A stretch of DNA of 64,000 bases, from assembly GCF_031877795.1 (NCBI RefSeq), contig NC_133943.1, forward strand, positions 9,851,001-9,915,000, in the 5' to 3' direction. The notes beneath the pieces were generated by a model, which had not been told where the DNA came from, searched no databases, and was given only the letters and a program-made list of their open reading frames with translations. The translations under genes and the position numbers were made by a program. This DNA comes from Strix aluco (Eukaryota > Chordata > Aves > Strigiformes > Strigidae). This document shows positions 11,481 through 25,000 of the stretch, one piece after another (position 1 is the stretch's first letter; every line of letters starts with the position of its first letter).

Positions 11481-14400
11481 GAAAGGAGATATTATTTGCA
11501 AACCAAATCTGCAGTTAAAATAGATTGACTCAGCATGTTCTGTCAAGACCAAAGTAATTCTCTTCCAACTAAGTTATTAGATTTGGGGAGTAGTTTGCAA
11601 TAGGAGACAGATTAAAGGGACAGAACAGCAAACACCTGTCAAGGATCTGGGGAAGGAATTGGGATCTAGAAATCACCACCACTGCTATAGCACGTCTGCT
11701 GTCCCCCACCCCAGCCGAGACACCTAGTGCTCCACTTTGGGCTCCTGCCCTGTGCACAAGATCCATGCTGTGACCTTACAAGCGAGCTGCGTGCTTCACA
11801 GAGAGCAATTCAGCAAAGCTTTTTCCACCAGCTGTTTTTCTGACACGACAGAGCCTTTCAGGACCAGAGCAGAAGGTACATCCCACCCAGGCTGGACAGA
11901 GAGCTGCAGGAGAGGGACACCTTTGGTTATCCCCATGTGTTTACACCCTCGTGTTTGTGCAATCCTCACTTGCAGTCCTACTGTGTTGATGTCTACCTGT
12001 TTATTTTCCCTTCACTGGGCATGCCAGGAGAGGGAGGCTCTGCAAAGTGCACCTGGCCAAGCAGCCCTGGACATGAGCACTCTGCTCCTTTCTTCTGCTG
12101 CCTCTCCAGGTTACCTCTAGTGCCAGCTGTGAATCATCTGTCACCATTTCTATAGAATTTCACTGAGACAGGCCAAGAAAGTAAGCAACCCCTTTGAAGC
12201 CAGAAGGCAGTAAAGCCAACTCACCTGTTTTTCAGAAATACATGTAGAAATTGTCCATGCTTCCCATCCACAATCCAAGTGTGTGATTGTCGCTACACCT
12301 AACACTAAATTGCTTCTTTTGGGACCTTCAGTGTCAAGGATCTGGATTGTACTTAATGAGTATTGCATTTATATCTTACTATTTTCAGTGAACAATTTGA
12401 GCGGAGTTGCTCATACCTTCACACAGGGGAAAGAATTGCAAGTTCTTGTGTTGCAGTCCCAGTGGGAGGGCTGGGCAGCTGAAGGGCTCCTGCAGCAGAC
12501 TGGACCAGGGAGATCCCACAGAAACGGCCAGGACAAGAGCTCCCTGTAGTAGGGATACCCTTGCAGGAAAAGACAGATGTGCTAACAGATGCCAAAGAGA
12601 AACCCTAAAGAGAGGAAAGAGAGAAGCCCATTCAGCAGTCCCAAGGTTTATCCCAGACAGGCCATGGAGCAGAAGTTGTGATAATCGAGGCAAATAATGC
12701 TGAAACTCAAAGGTACCCATACACAGCAGTTTCTAAGTGGGATTGGGTGTCACAGAGATGTAGAGAGAACTAGAAAAGAGCACTCTGCGACAGACTCAGA
12801 GGGGCTTCAGTGCACAAATGGCATCAGGCTCTCCATGTCACAGCTCGCTCAGTTCTTGAAGAAGCAAATGCCCCTAAACTGCAAGATTTCTGATACCGTC
12901 TGCAGCAGCAGACTGTGAGAGGTCCCCTGGCCAGACCACGCCATGCTGCCTTGTAGGGGTTCTCCCTCCATGGTGGCTGCAAGAGCAGCAGGGAGGCAGT
13001 GGGCAGAGCTACCAGGCTCCAAACGGACAGACTGCAGAGGATTGAGAAACACCACGGTGAGTTCAAGGTCTGCTGAGGCATCTGCCAGAGTCAACAGTCC
13101 TCACTATATAGCAAGAGCAGCATTTGCACGTCCTGAAGAATTGCATAAGTACCTGACACCTTTTATGGAAAAAAAGCATGAGACTCAAGCTCTCTGCAGA
13201 GAGTAGTTTAGCTCAAAACCCAACTGTGTTGAGAGACCTGGAGACCAAAGCTGTCAATTCATAATGCCAGTTTTGCAAAACCTCAGAAACTGCTGTGAAC
13301 CACATGGAGTCTGTGGATATTGGCAAGAGACACCCTTAATAAAGTGTAATTTACAGCAAACCGAAGAATCACCAGAGTGCTGGTACCTTTCCAGTTTTGT
13401 AGAGTACTGTTTTGGCCTCATTACTGTGTTAGAGGGCAACAAAAAGGGTGACCAAGAGCAAATATAAAAAAGAAAGAGTAATAAATCCCCAATACCTCTC
13501 AAGCCCTTGCCATCTTCTCCCCAGGAAGCTCACAGCAATAACGCATGGCATGGCTCACGCAGAGTCCCACCGGAGCTCCGCCGCACACAGCAGTGCTCAG
13601 GACGGACATCATCAGTGAGCCCTCGGAGTCACCTGCAAAAAAGGGTGGAAAGCAAAAAAGGACTGACCGGGCAGGGTGCTGAGAGCAGAAAGGAGTTACC
13701 ATTGCTACCTCTAGTAGGGCTGATAACAACAGCACAGGCAGTTTTAGCAAGTCACTGTCCTGCACCTTCTCGGCAGACAGGTTTGGAATCTGATTAATGA
13801 TCCCTTATTGCCAGCTGTGATTTTTATGGATGATAATTTCTGCTGGCAGCAGGAGGCATTCAGAAGGTGCTCAAATACTGAGAGAAGAGGTTACTAGGGC
13901 ACAGTCTTCATCAATTCATTGCTTTTGGAGCTCGGTTAATGCCGGTTTTATGGGTGATTATTTCAAAACCTAAATACTTGAAATCACTACAGCTCATAAC
14001 AGCTTTCAAGTGCACTGATTTTCATTTGCAAGAATTTATTTTAAGCCACAAATTGTGCACTGTTTTTATGAAATCATGTAGATGTCCCTGCACATTATTT
14101 TAGCTGGAATCAGTGAGCAGACATCATCAGAGAACATTTTTACTGTCTGACATTCATCATTCCCAGGCTCCATAAATAATGTTCACTTGTTTCATCACAG
14201 TCCAAAGGCAGACAAATTTGCATCCCGCAAAACAGCTAACCAGGACCAAACTGGTGACATTCACCCTGCATGACTGCACTTCATGAGGGGATTTTCCACA
14301 TAGAAATAGGCAGTAATAATTTATTTCTAAATCATAGTGTTTGCTCACGTTAAAAATCAGCATACAAAATATTAACAGCTACTCATGTCAGAGTCTGCTG

Positions 14401-15520
14401 ATAATAAAACCCGATTTTATTATCAGCAGAAATAAAATGTGATGCATGCGTAAGCATTTTGAGTTTAAAATCAATTCTCATTAACTGCAGTAGAAAAAAA
14501 GGATTTGATAACTTAATTGAAAGAAAATCTGTGTCTTTGGTAGGAGTGAAATTAATTGGTATTAGGTAAAATCCTGCCAAAAATCTGAAAGAAAGTCACT
14601 CCAGCCTTATCTGCAACAGAAAGTGTTTACAGATCAGGTCACAGCTAAAATGGACTCAAACACTGTGTGTGTTCACTCAAGGTCTTCTGGAAATGTCCTG
14701 CAATAGAGTTTATTCAAATAAAGAACATATTTGCTTTAAGTAACAGCTATAAAAGAAAGTACAGGAAGTGCGTGCAAACTGCCAGCAGATTTCTGTTAAC
14801 CCACCACCACAGTCTCCCGCTCTGTAAATCCCACCCCATTCTCAGATGCATTGCCCCTGATGAGCCAGGGGAGCCCTTAGCTCAAAGACCTGGCTTTATC
14901 TTAAAACAGTTTTAGACTATAAATGAATTGTAATTGATTTACAGACAGTTTTATCTCAAAACAATGATACTTTTCCTTAAACACCTTAAGCCATTACAAC
15001 ACTATGGAACTTCTCACTTCTCCATCTCCCCTAGCACCAGGACCCCTCCCTGCAGGAGATGGCTCCTGAGATGGGCACTGGCTGAGCCCTTGTGCCCACA
15101 GGGCCTTGTCTGGTGAAGGAAGTTCAGGCCAAGGCAGAAGGGTGACCCAGAAGAGCGTGGTGAAGGTTCATGGGCCATCTCATGGAGGTTCTGCTTGGCC
15201 AGCACTACCTCAAGGGTGCCATCAGTACTTCTGCCCTCTCAGAGCAAGAAATACTGCTGGCCAAATTCAGACCTCCAGACCCGAGACACCTTCCCGGCTG
15301 TGCCCCCAACTCCAGCTTCAGTGGGGCAGGGCTCAGCACACCATCTAACGTGATCCAGGGTGTATCTACTTCCCACAGCTGCTCAAAACAAAGTGGTCTG
15401 GATTTCCTGGTGCCTCAGAAGGGGAGTCTGGAAGAGGACGCTTACTGCAACAGCTAAACCATCAGCCCAACACACGGGGTGCTTTAAAACCAATTTGCCT
15501 CTGTGGGTTTCCAATGTAAA

Positions 15521-15650
15521 CCAATTAAGTCTCAAAACAACCCTCTGAGGTAGGTAAATATCTTTTAATGTCCATTTTACAGGCAAGAGAAAAGGGCTTA
15601 AAGGGCAATGAAGTGATTGACCCAAGACCCCACGACGAGTCAGAGAGAAC
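15521..15650 (+). repeat. MIR / CORE-SINE-like element
   Basis: Contains the typical order of MIR 3'-half words: caaccctctgaggtaggtaa, then tccattttacaggcaagaga, then aagtgattgacccaagaccc. This is the pattern of an old amniote SINE in plus orientation. Confidence 0.7.
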
Positions 15651-15839
15651 CTGACCCCTGGTCCCTTCTCACAAAACCCCAGATCACGTTCTTCCTCCTC
15701 AGGTCCAATATCTTCACCAGATATTTACAGCAGCTGGTGCACCCCAGGGCCCTCTGCACTTGCGTATTGCCTAAGGGGCACGCTGTGTAAAGCTGGAATG
15801 GGGACTCGTTTGTCCCTCCCACAAGGCATAGTGAAGAAA

Positions 15840-16085
15840 AGTGACATGAAGCTGCTGAGTTATCTTTATTGTAGAAGCACGCTAAGACACAGCAAGGCAG
15901 CAGAGACCGTAACGGCACACGTGGGGCAGACCTGGGAAGACACCACTGAGTCCCCACAGCCCTTCGCCCTCCACCTGAGCAAGCACAGGCCCCGTTCACT
16001 GCAGAAGGGGATGAAGGCAGCTCTGGCAGTCCCGGGGACTCGGCAGCTCCCCTGGTGCTCAACATCAACTCTTCCTTTACGTGCC
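15840..16085 (-). CDS. SPINK5: Candidate terminal exon of SPINK5-like gene (two codons, stop, 3' UTR)
   Basis: A strong pyrimidine-rich acceptor (ccccatgtctccctag) ends at 16086. In the required phase 0 the exon reads G-T-stop (TAA at 16079-16077). A poly(A) signal AATAAA lies at 15870-15865, about 210 bases beyond the stop, so cleavage near 15,845 would close a compact 3' UTR. The protein would end KPAPEVGT. No homology supports this, and another exon could intervene. Confidence 0.35.
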
Positions 16086-19000
16086 CTAGGGAGACATGGG
16101 GGAGACAGTTTATTACTGTAGTTCCCAGAAGGCAAAGGGACCTGAAACGACCATGAGGAAACCTCAAAGCGGGGATGGTCCCATGCTCTGTAGGGGCTCT
16201 GTGCCACCCCTGTCTCCCTGCAACGGGGGAGAGCAGCACACTGCTCTGCCAGCATCCTCCCCGCTCTGCAGGGACAGCTTGGCTGAAAAAACAGAGATGG
16301 GAAAAGGAATGGGCAGAGCCCAACATCAGGGGCACTAGAACATTTGCACATTTCCATGGGCTCAGCCCCACCATCCCCTGGCTGCAGCGAGAAGGAAAAG
16401 CATGCTGCAGAGTCCTTTACCCCAGCCCTGCAGTCTGTCCAAGCAAGGCTGGACACTCCAACCCTTGTGAAATGCAACCTCCAGAGCACAGGCTGGCCGA
16501 GAGCAGGTAAATCACTGCCCCTCTCTCTGTACCTTTGGTCACAGCTGATCCCTGGTGTTCACTGGCAGTCTGAACTCCATTACTTCTGGAAAGAAAGAGC
16601 AAAAAATAAGTCCATCCCCAAGCATGACCACTGCTGCGTGACACTTGCTGAGCATTAGTATCAGTGTGACAGCCCCTCCAGCCAGCTCAGCAGCCACACG
16701 AAACCACTGCAGCAGAGCCTGGCACCGGGGCAGGCAGGTTGGGTTGCTGCCAGCCTAGGAAAACAAGACTAGTTTCAGCCTGAAGCTAGGTGCTTTCCAC
16801 ACCTAATAACTAACTGGGAAAGGTTCTGCTTTTTCCTCCTTCCACCACCATAAAAAGAAGCATGATAAAATAAAGAGCCTTGTAATAAAACCAGGACTTG
16901 CCCATTGCAAACCTGGGAATTGTCTCTTTGTTAAGAAACAGGTTTTAAAGAAAGGAGAAGCTGGATATTCCCTTTTTTCCCTGACTAACATGGGCAGACT
17001 GATAACTACCACATGGATGATTTGTGGAAAAACCTTTGAACAAGTAAAGGAACTGTGAGATATGCAGCATTAAATGTGAAATGTGCTGGGAAGAACCACA
17101 ATTAATTCATCCATATGACACAGCACCACAGCCAGCTAGCTTACCAAAAAAGATATCTAAATCCAGGACTCAGACCTACATTTATCTTTAGTAAAGCAGA
17201 ACAGGATCAAATGAATTTGGTTACAGCACAGAGGCACAGACCTCCCAGGGAAGGTGGTGAGCTCAAATGCTGGCCAGCCTGAGGCCCCAGGGACAGGCTC
17301 TCTGCAGCAAGATTTTCCACCACAGCAGTGCATAGATACACTCTTTAGTGTCAGATCTCTCTCAAACCACACTGCTCCCATCCCTCCCTGACAGCAATCT
17401 GGTCACCAGGCAGGGAGAGCTGCCAGAAACACCTGGATATTCAGTCGAATCTTTGCAGGCAGGAGTGAATGCAGACACTGAGCTGCAAAGGGATGAGGCA
17501 GCTTGGACACATTTAGTCAGGCAACCCAGCACCCTCCATGGATAATTTCAAAATACAACTCAAGGAAATATTACATTTTTGGGTAACAATTTCTTATCTT
17601 CCTCCAAAGCTTAAAGAGAGACCTTTGCATTTCCATTCTGCACATTGCAACTGTCTAAAACCACTTCTGATGCCAAATGCACTACTGGAGCTGGTTTTGT
17701 CTGAGCTTTAGTAGCATATATTGAGTGTCTGGATCTTCACTAGAAAGAATTCATTATACTGCAAGTGACCATGAATTTCAGTGCTGACAATAACATTGCT
17801 CTGTACGTTGTTCATAAGCTTCCATAAATTTCCAGTCTCATTCTTCGGGTGACATAATATACATAAATAAAGACTAAATCATTGTGCGTGGGGGTTTATG
17901 TTTGGCTTTTTTTGCCCCAGGGAAAAAGCTTATCGCTTTTCCTTTTAATTGGATCCAACTCTCCTTGGAATACTTAACATCGCTACAAGCTGTCTGACTT
18001 TCAGTAAATGGCATATTCCTCTAATTGCAAAGGCTTGAGAGCTGTAACAGCTTGGTAAAACACAAAACAGTAAGGAATTTCAGACCAGGCACAGTTTTGT
18101 GGGAATCCTCTCTATTTTTCAGTTGCCGTGGTATACCCAATCTCATCTGTCTTGGGCAGTGTGAGCACAGTCACCAACAGGATTGAGTAGTGCCTGGTCT
18201 CCCTGTACCCCCAGAATACTCAAGCCAACAGTGGCTCCATCACACTAAAGGTCAGGACACGAAGACCTCGAAGTATGATCACAAGCAAAATTATTTCTCT
18301 CTGCCCTACAATTTCTTCAACTTTTGCTTTAAAGTTGAGAGCACTCTGCTGCTTTACAGAAGAGGGGAAGAGGAGCCAGGATGTTTACTTTTTAATGTTT
18401 TGGGGATCTGGTGGGATCCTGGCACTGAGCAGAGGAAGGCATGGCATGACGCTATGGCATGATAGCTATCCTGTGGGAAAGTTTTTCATTGCCTACGAAC
18501 ACATTGATACCAAATTCATATTCAGAAGCCAAAGTTCCCATCCAAATCTTTATAGAACTTCTCTTTGGCTGGTTCAATATTTTGATTCTCTCCAGGTTTG
18601 GAGTAGGAACAAATGTCAATATTTCCCTGGGGACGAATATTCATTTTCTCAAGAGTTCATGCCAATACAGAGGACAGTCCTCCCTGTATGCTCCAGGGCA
18701 TCCCACGCACTCAAGAGACACAAATTGGGAGACCCTGGCCGCAAATCAAAGTGCTGGAGACTGCCAAGCTTCCACTGGTGGAAAGACAAAGCACAACTGA
18801 GAAATGTTTAACTCATCTGCTACATGGAATCGCAAAAATATTAAAGCTCAAGACCTTTCCCAAAAGTATGCCACCTAGTGAATCATTTTCATTTCCCAAC
18901 CATCTCCCTAGATATTATTTGGGAAATGAGCCCTTTGTGGTTTACACAGTTCTGGTCTTTCTGGCCTCACCAAAGTCCCAGGAGGAAAGCCAGATGTTTT

Positions 19001-22000
19001 CCCAGACATGTCACTCTCTTACCATACAGCCAAGATAAAACACAGAGATTATGCCCAGGTTATATATTAAATCCAAATCTGAACCTCTGTCCAAGTCAAT
19101 CCAAGTCAAACATCTGGACTATGAGCACCCCACTCCTGGAGCTCTAATAATCCTGCCACAGATGCAGGGGCCAGGCTGGCTCCCCAGCATGCACTTGGAG
19201 TGAGAGATGGGATGCTACACACAGCCAAGAGGCACTTTGGGTGGCCATTTTCTCCACCTCTCAGCAACATCCCACCCAGGGGGAAAAAAAAAATAAATAA
19301 ATAAAAGAGGAGATAAGGGGGTCCAATACTCCTCTTCCCTCCCAGCCTGCAGTACAACCGAGCCCTCCCAACCTGCAGGACTCCCTGAGCTGACCCTAAC
19401 AGTTCCAGAGCATGCTGCACCACGTGGCTAAAGAGCAGCTGCAGAGCATGGTTTTAATTAACCCATTAGTTCAGTTAACTTGTAATTTGATTAATCTGTT
19501 AGCTAACCTGCCTGCAGGGTCAAGGTGTTGACCCCCAGCTATTGCTGAAGAGCACTGCAGGGCAGCTGGTGACTACCTGCTACCTACTTCTCATATTTCA
19601 CTCTGCATTGTGGCTGCCTGGATCAGGCCCCCACAAACTGAGATGGTGCCAACAGGGGAATTTCACAAGGGGAAGGGAAAAGACTGATGTTTCCCCAGCC
19701 CAGCCGTGGCATGCCGCTTACCACTTCAGGGGCAGGCTTTCGGCATTCACCTCGATAGTTTACCGTGATGTAGTTTGAAGCTCTCCTGCAAAGGGAGGAC
19801 AAGACATTGCTTATTATTCACTTGCAATGCCACAGCTCTCTGCCATCGGCATGACAGTCCTCTGTGGACTCCTTAATACTTTGATGCTACTTCCAGTATG
19901 ATGGCATTTATTATTCCCCAAACAATCTTATGATTGGGCAGAAAGGGAATAGGGGACTCTGGAAACTTGTGTATCTTAATTAGCTGTCATCAGATTAATC
20001 TCAGGCATTTTGATCTATGTTTGCTTAACAGCAAGGCACCAAGGACACACTTGATAGTGAGTCATGATATATCAAAACAAACACTGTGCTGCAAAAGACA
20101 CTCGGGAATGGTGGATGGCCCTGTATTACTGAAATCTCTCCGCCTACTCACATGGCAGCTGAACACAAGTCACATTCATTTTTGTATGTTTTCCCATCAG
20201 TGCCACAGACTGGTTGTGAGGATTTGCTGCAGAAAATCCTTCCACCCTTTACCCCGTGCAGAATTCGATCACAGTCCAGCTGAAGAGAGAAAGAAATCAC
20301 ATTTGGTGCTAGTTCACTTGTGAGACCCTCCTTTATGTGACTTAAAAGCACTCACAGACCAAGCCTTGCCATGGAATCCTTCTGCCCTGCAACACATCCA
20401 CCACACCTCCCGTAAGGCCAGGCTTGTAAAGAGATAGTGTCTCTTGTTGGACTGGCCAGCCAAGCTTCTAGGGACAGAGCCCTCCCTGCCCCACTGCCAG
20501 GCACAGACCCACTCATCCGATCCACCTCGGCACCTTGGTCCAGGGCAGGTTTATTTCTCTCATTGGGGATCTACAAGAAGGTGAAAACTTCTGCTACCTG
20601 TCCTTAGTCCTCCTTATCAGGGCTTTGATGCAGTTTCATCTCCGAGAATGAAGATGAAACCCATTGGCCAAAATTAAGAAAAAAGCTCTACAGCAGACTC
20701 CCGCTGCCCGAGGGCGGTGCGACACGCAGCACAACTTCTGACACCCACTGAGTTAAGAGACACAAGCATATATGAGCAGCTATGACTAATTAAGGGTGCC
20801 CTCTTGTTTCCTCTCAAGCATGACAACAGGAACATTTAGACACAGCTTTCCTACAAACCACACGTGGCACAACCAGGACAAACTCACAGCACAAGGAGTG
20901 GTCTTTGGGGACCCCAAAAAGCCTCTCACACTAAGGTCTCCACCCTATAAGCACACCAGGGTGGGGGGGATGTTTGCAGAGTCATAGCAAATTTCAAACG
21001 GCAGAGGTCAGAGATACCACAGCCTGTTCCCTGGCACACACACAGCCCCTTCTTCAGCCTGGCCCCCACTTCTGCTCTAGGTGTTGAAAAAAGACCAAGA
21101 CAAAGGAGTGACTAATGAATTCCCATCCCCTTCTCCAAGCGCTGCAAAACACATTGCAGTGACTGCAAATGGTGCAATCAGAGGAGAGCTGCAGCTGGGA
21201 TGCAGAGAACGTTTCTGGAGATGCAGCATTTAGCACAAAATGATGGTTTATCAACAGCACTACGGGACAGGAAACACCATAGGGAAGGAAAGTTTCACGC
21301 CAGGTGGCACGAGGGGTTCGGTGACATTGGGGTGCTGTGATAGCACCCGCTGGTTTAACATCATTTACTAATTTCATTAATGTGTTGCTTCCTCCCTCAT
21401 CTCGGTAATTACCGATGACGTGAAAGCAGACAACCCTGACCTTTGCAATTCTCTGCTAGATGCCTTCCTATGTGCCAGCTGCTGCTGCCTGCAGTGAGAG
21501 CCGTGTGCCTGCATTACTGCCCAGGGCAGGCAGCCACCCCCCCCACCCCAGCAGCCCCACATGTCACAGGTCCCAGCAGCCAGTGCCACCACACCTTTGG
21601 CTCTGGGAAATTGCCTGTGACAAAACCCACGGGTGGCCCTGGAAAGAGGAGAGGAGCAGATTTGCTCCCTGAATCACCTCTAGTCAGTCAGGCTCGTCAG
21701 CATCCACTCCCCCTCCGGAGCTACCAGGAAATACCACTAAGCCCTGAAGCAGACTGGTGTTATTACACTTAATGCTTCCTCTGGAATGCATCAAAACTGC
21801 CTTACCTGAACCACCTACTGGGATTTTTAACTCAAATACCCCTTTTCTAAAAGTGGTCAGTGACAGAGGCTTCAGAGAGAGCTGAAGCAGTTTGCAGTAA
21901 GGTCCCTCCAGCTCCATAGAAACACATTTCCTATCCCTTCCAAAATGTTATTTAAATTACTGTATGCAAATGCTAGAGGGACTAAAACATCAGGTCATTT

Positions 22001-25000
22001 TTTTTTAATCATCCTAGCTCTTGACAACACCCCATGACAGTGAGATCCACAGTTCAGTCACCTTTTTTATCATAACTTATTTTCTCTTATTAGTTTCATA
22101 TTTTCCACTTTTAGCTCTATTGAAACTATTGCATTTTCCTTTCATGGAGACAAGGGAGAACAGACACCCCCATCTTCCTCCCACATTATTCCATACACAG
22201 TCATCATCTATCACTCAGTGTTTCCCCCTTTAGCACTCCCTCCCCCTGTCAACCTTGTCCTCATCCCCTGGTCAGCTCCATCACCCTGCTCTGGCCATGG
22301 CCTTTAACTCAGCACCTTCTCAACATATGGGGGGTGGAACTCCTCACCCACTTTGGCTACATGTGGGGCAGGCATCCAGCCTGAGCTCAAGACCAGCACC
22401 CCCACAGCTGATGTACTTCCATAAGGAGCCAAGCCCATGAGCAAAACTGGCTTAGGAGGGTCCCATATGAGCACATCCAGCCCTACTCCCCTTCCTTCTG
22501 CTTCAGTGCCAGGTGATACAGGGGCTAGCATCAGGGTACAGATGCTTTCAGTCATTCAAACCCTTCCAAGGACATGGGGCTGAGTGAGAATATTTAGGGC
22601 CACAGCAAGAACAGGAGCAGCTGCTGGGAAAGGAGTTGGTGGGGGCTCAGCACTGGCAGAGGAGCACCCCATGAGAGAGGTCCCCATTTCTGCCCAAACA
22701 GCTGCCATCCAAGATGCAGAAGGTAGGTTTACCAGCTGGTAGGCATCGGTGTCATCTCTGCTCTGTGCCTTGCGGCCAGGTGCTGGGTTGCAGTTCCTAC
22801 CGCTCTGAGCCACATTTCCTTGTGGGCTGGCAGGGAGAGAGAGGGGAGAGGCAGATCATCATACCACCCCTCCTGAACAGGGGGAGCACAGTGCACACCC
22901 ACCCTCCCCGCAGACCCCCACAGCTCTCAGGGAGCTGCTTGCACTATGGCATCCACCAACCCACTGGGACAGGAGAGGGTGAGAAGCCCCCCAGCCACAT
23001 GTTAACAGGCAGCCAACAGCAGGACAAACCTTGCCTTGTGCACAGCACAAGTGCATCACCACCCCCCAGGGCTCTGCATCCGTGTGTCTGATAGCATCAC
23101 TTGGTGGATGGGGAGACAAAGGGATTGCACCAGCAAAAAGCAAGAAGTATCAGAGCTCCCCAGAAAAGGCGCTGAAAAAACATCAGCCAAGTCCTGCTCA
23201 GGTCCAGCAGCTATAAAACAAACAGGAGTGCCTGACCAGTGCCCAGAAAGTAGTGCACCAAACACTGCTTCCAAGCTAGCAGGTCAGGATGAGCCAGGGC
23301 CAAGGCAGACACATGTGCCCTGTCAGGAGGCAGGGTTTGCTGGACAAAGGTGTCCTGAGATGGATTGTGAGCACAGCAATCACTGATGCTTCATACACAG
23401 GAAAGTCAAGGCCAAAAAGGAGCAAGGGTTGCATGACAAACGTCCTCACTCTGTGTCTTTTTGCCATCACCAGCTTAGCCAGTGGGGAGAAGTGCTGTAC
23501 TGAGCACCAAACACCACAATGTTCAATTCTCCATCCCAGATAGTGCTACCTGTGTGCCACTGAAGCATTCCTGCTCCAATTAACATCCTAACCACCCCTA
23601 GAAAAAAACACGTAGATGGAAGGGGGCAGAAACGAGTGCCAGGGCTTGTGGGGTCGTCGAGGGGACAGGCTACAATCCCAGCTGCTGCTCAACTCACCCT
23701 CTGCTCGACGAGAAGGGACGTCTCTCATTCACCCCCTGCCGTGACCCTGAACCACCGCAGCTCTTCTGCAAAAGAGGCAGGGTCATGTTCAACAACCATA
23801 GAAACAACTTTTATACAACTAGAGAAGCAGCAAAGCTAAAGCAGCTCCCGCCCTTCCCCCTCCTCCTCCCAGACCCAGAGAATTATGGGGCTGTTCTTAG
23901 AGAAGCAGGTTTGATGCTTGCTTCATACCCACCAAATGTTATTATCCGAGGGCTTACAGGATTGTGGGGAGTCTGAACCTGCCCTTTATCTCTCATATAG
24001 CATCACACCACCAGGGAAGTGAGAGGGACTGTTCTGTCAGGTCCAAACGTGCCCACTTTGTATGTTCATACACAGGTCCATCCCACAAATGACTGAGGCT
24101 TTGCAATGCAACCTGCTTCTCCCCCATCGTTAGCTGGCTCCAGCATCCCAAGCACCATGCTTACCCCAGGCTCACCACGGGCAGTCCCTGGCCATCAGGA
24201 TCCCAGACTCTCACCAGCCCCTTTCTCTGAGCTCAGGGCAACTCCAAGCTCCATCTCACCTGGTTTGTACTCTTTGAAGCAAGCGGTTTGTTGCGCTGGG
24301 CAGTTCCACCAGACTGACCTCCTCTTTGGGCTTCTTTTTTGCTGGAAGAAGGGGAGAGGAGGAAAAGGGAGTGCTATGGCAGCGCAAGTGCCGCTGGCAC
24401 TCAGGGCTGCCATGTAAGCCAGCATCATGCCATTAGGCACCACCTTCCCATCCGCAGTCCCTGTTCTTGGTGCTCCTGTTACTAATTCCCACCCCTAAGC
24501 CTTCTCCCTTCTCCTCACCATTCCCACTGTACGCTACATCCTGGATCCAGGTGGCTGCTTTCATATCAGGGCTGCTTCTGCATATGCTCTATGGGAGTAG
24601 AGAGAGAGCATCTGGAAGGCAAAGTACATGCATGGGAAACTCCTCAGGAGCTGCCCACACCCAACAGTCCCCTGGGAAAGGGGTTGCTCTCTATCAAACT
24701 TGCTTCTCCTCCTCTACTCCACGCTGCTTCTCACCTGCCCCTGGGCCCTTTGCGCTGAAAGGGAAGTGGGAAGAGTGGCAATGGCCGGAGCCCTACTGCC
24801 AGAGCATCTCTTGGAGGGCCACTGGGATTCAGGACTCTCCCCCAGGCATCGCCCAGATGCAGCTCCACAGGCAGAAGCTGCAGTTTTGCAGCCGGAGGTT
24901 TCCCTCTTTGCTGTTGTTGCTCAGAGGAAGCTGTACTCACAACTTCTCAGCGCACATGAGACATTTGTTGGTGTGCTGCTTGCCAGAGGAATCCCGAACA

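Larger units (their letters stand above)
9751..15840. other. Intergenic region between OIH promoter and SPINK5-like 3' end
   Basis: Apart from the OIH TATA box I see no gene. Contents are an ancient CR1 remnant (about 10.5-11.5 kb), an AT-rich stretch at 13.9-14.8 kb with no recognisable feature, and a MIR-like SINE at about 15.5 kb. I scanned the minus strand for further Kazal motifs (CGTDG, CTREN, LCAHN) and found none. Confidence 0.6.

Noticed and set aside
13500..13640. Minus-strand exon-like piece with a four-cysteine, defensin-like pattern after a good acceptor
   Set aside because: The cysteine spacing fits no defensin class. In the phase needed by the SPINK5-like gene it stops after V-T-P-R-A-H, with no nearby poly(A) signal.
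15640..16489. Two overlapping minus-strand open frames of 244 and 207 codons
   Set aside because: No family features and low-complexity composition. They overlap the likely 3' UTR and one another in different frames.
16533..16585. Minus-strand acceptor/donor pair enclosing a linker-like peptide
   Set aside because: The outgoing phase is 1, which matches no neighbouring exon of the SPINK5-like gene.
18275..18811. Plus-strand open frame of 178 codons
   Set aside because: No signal, domain or splice context, and the residue composition is typical of random translation.
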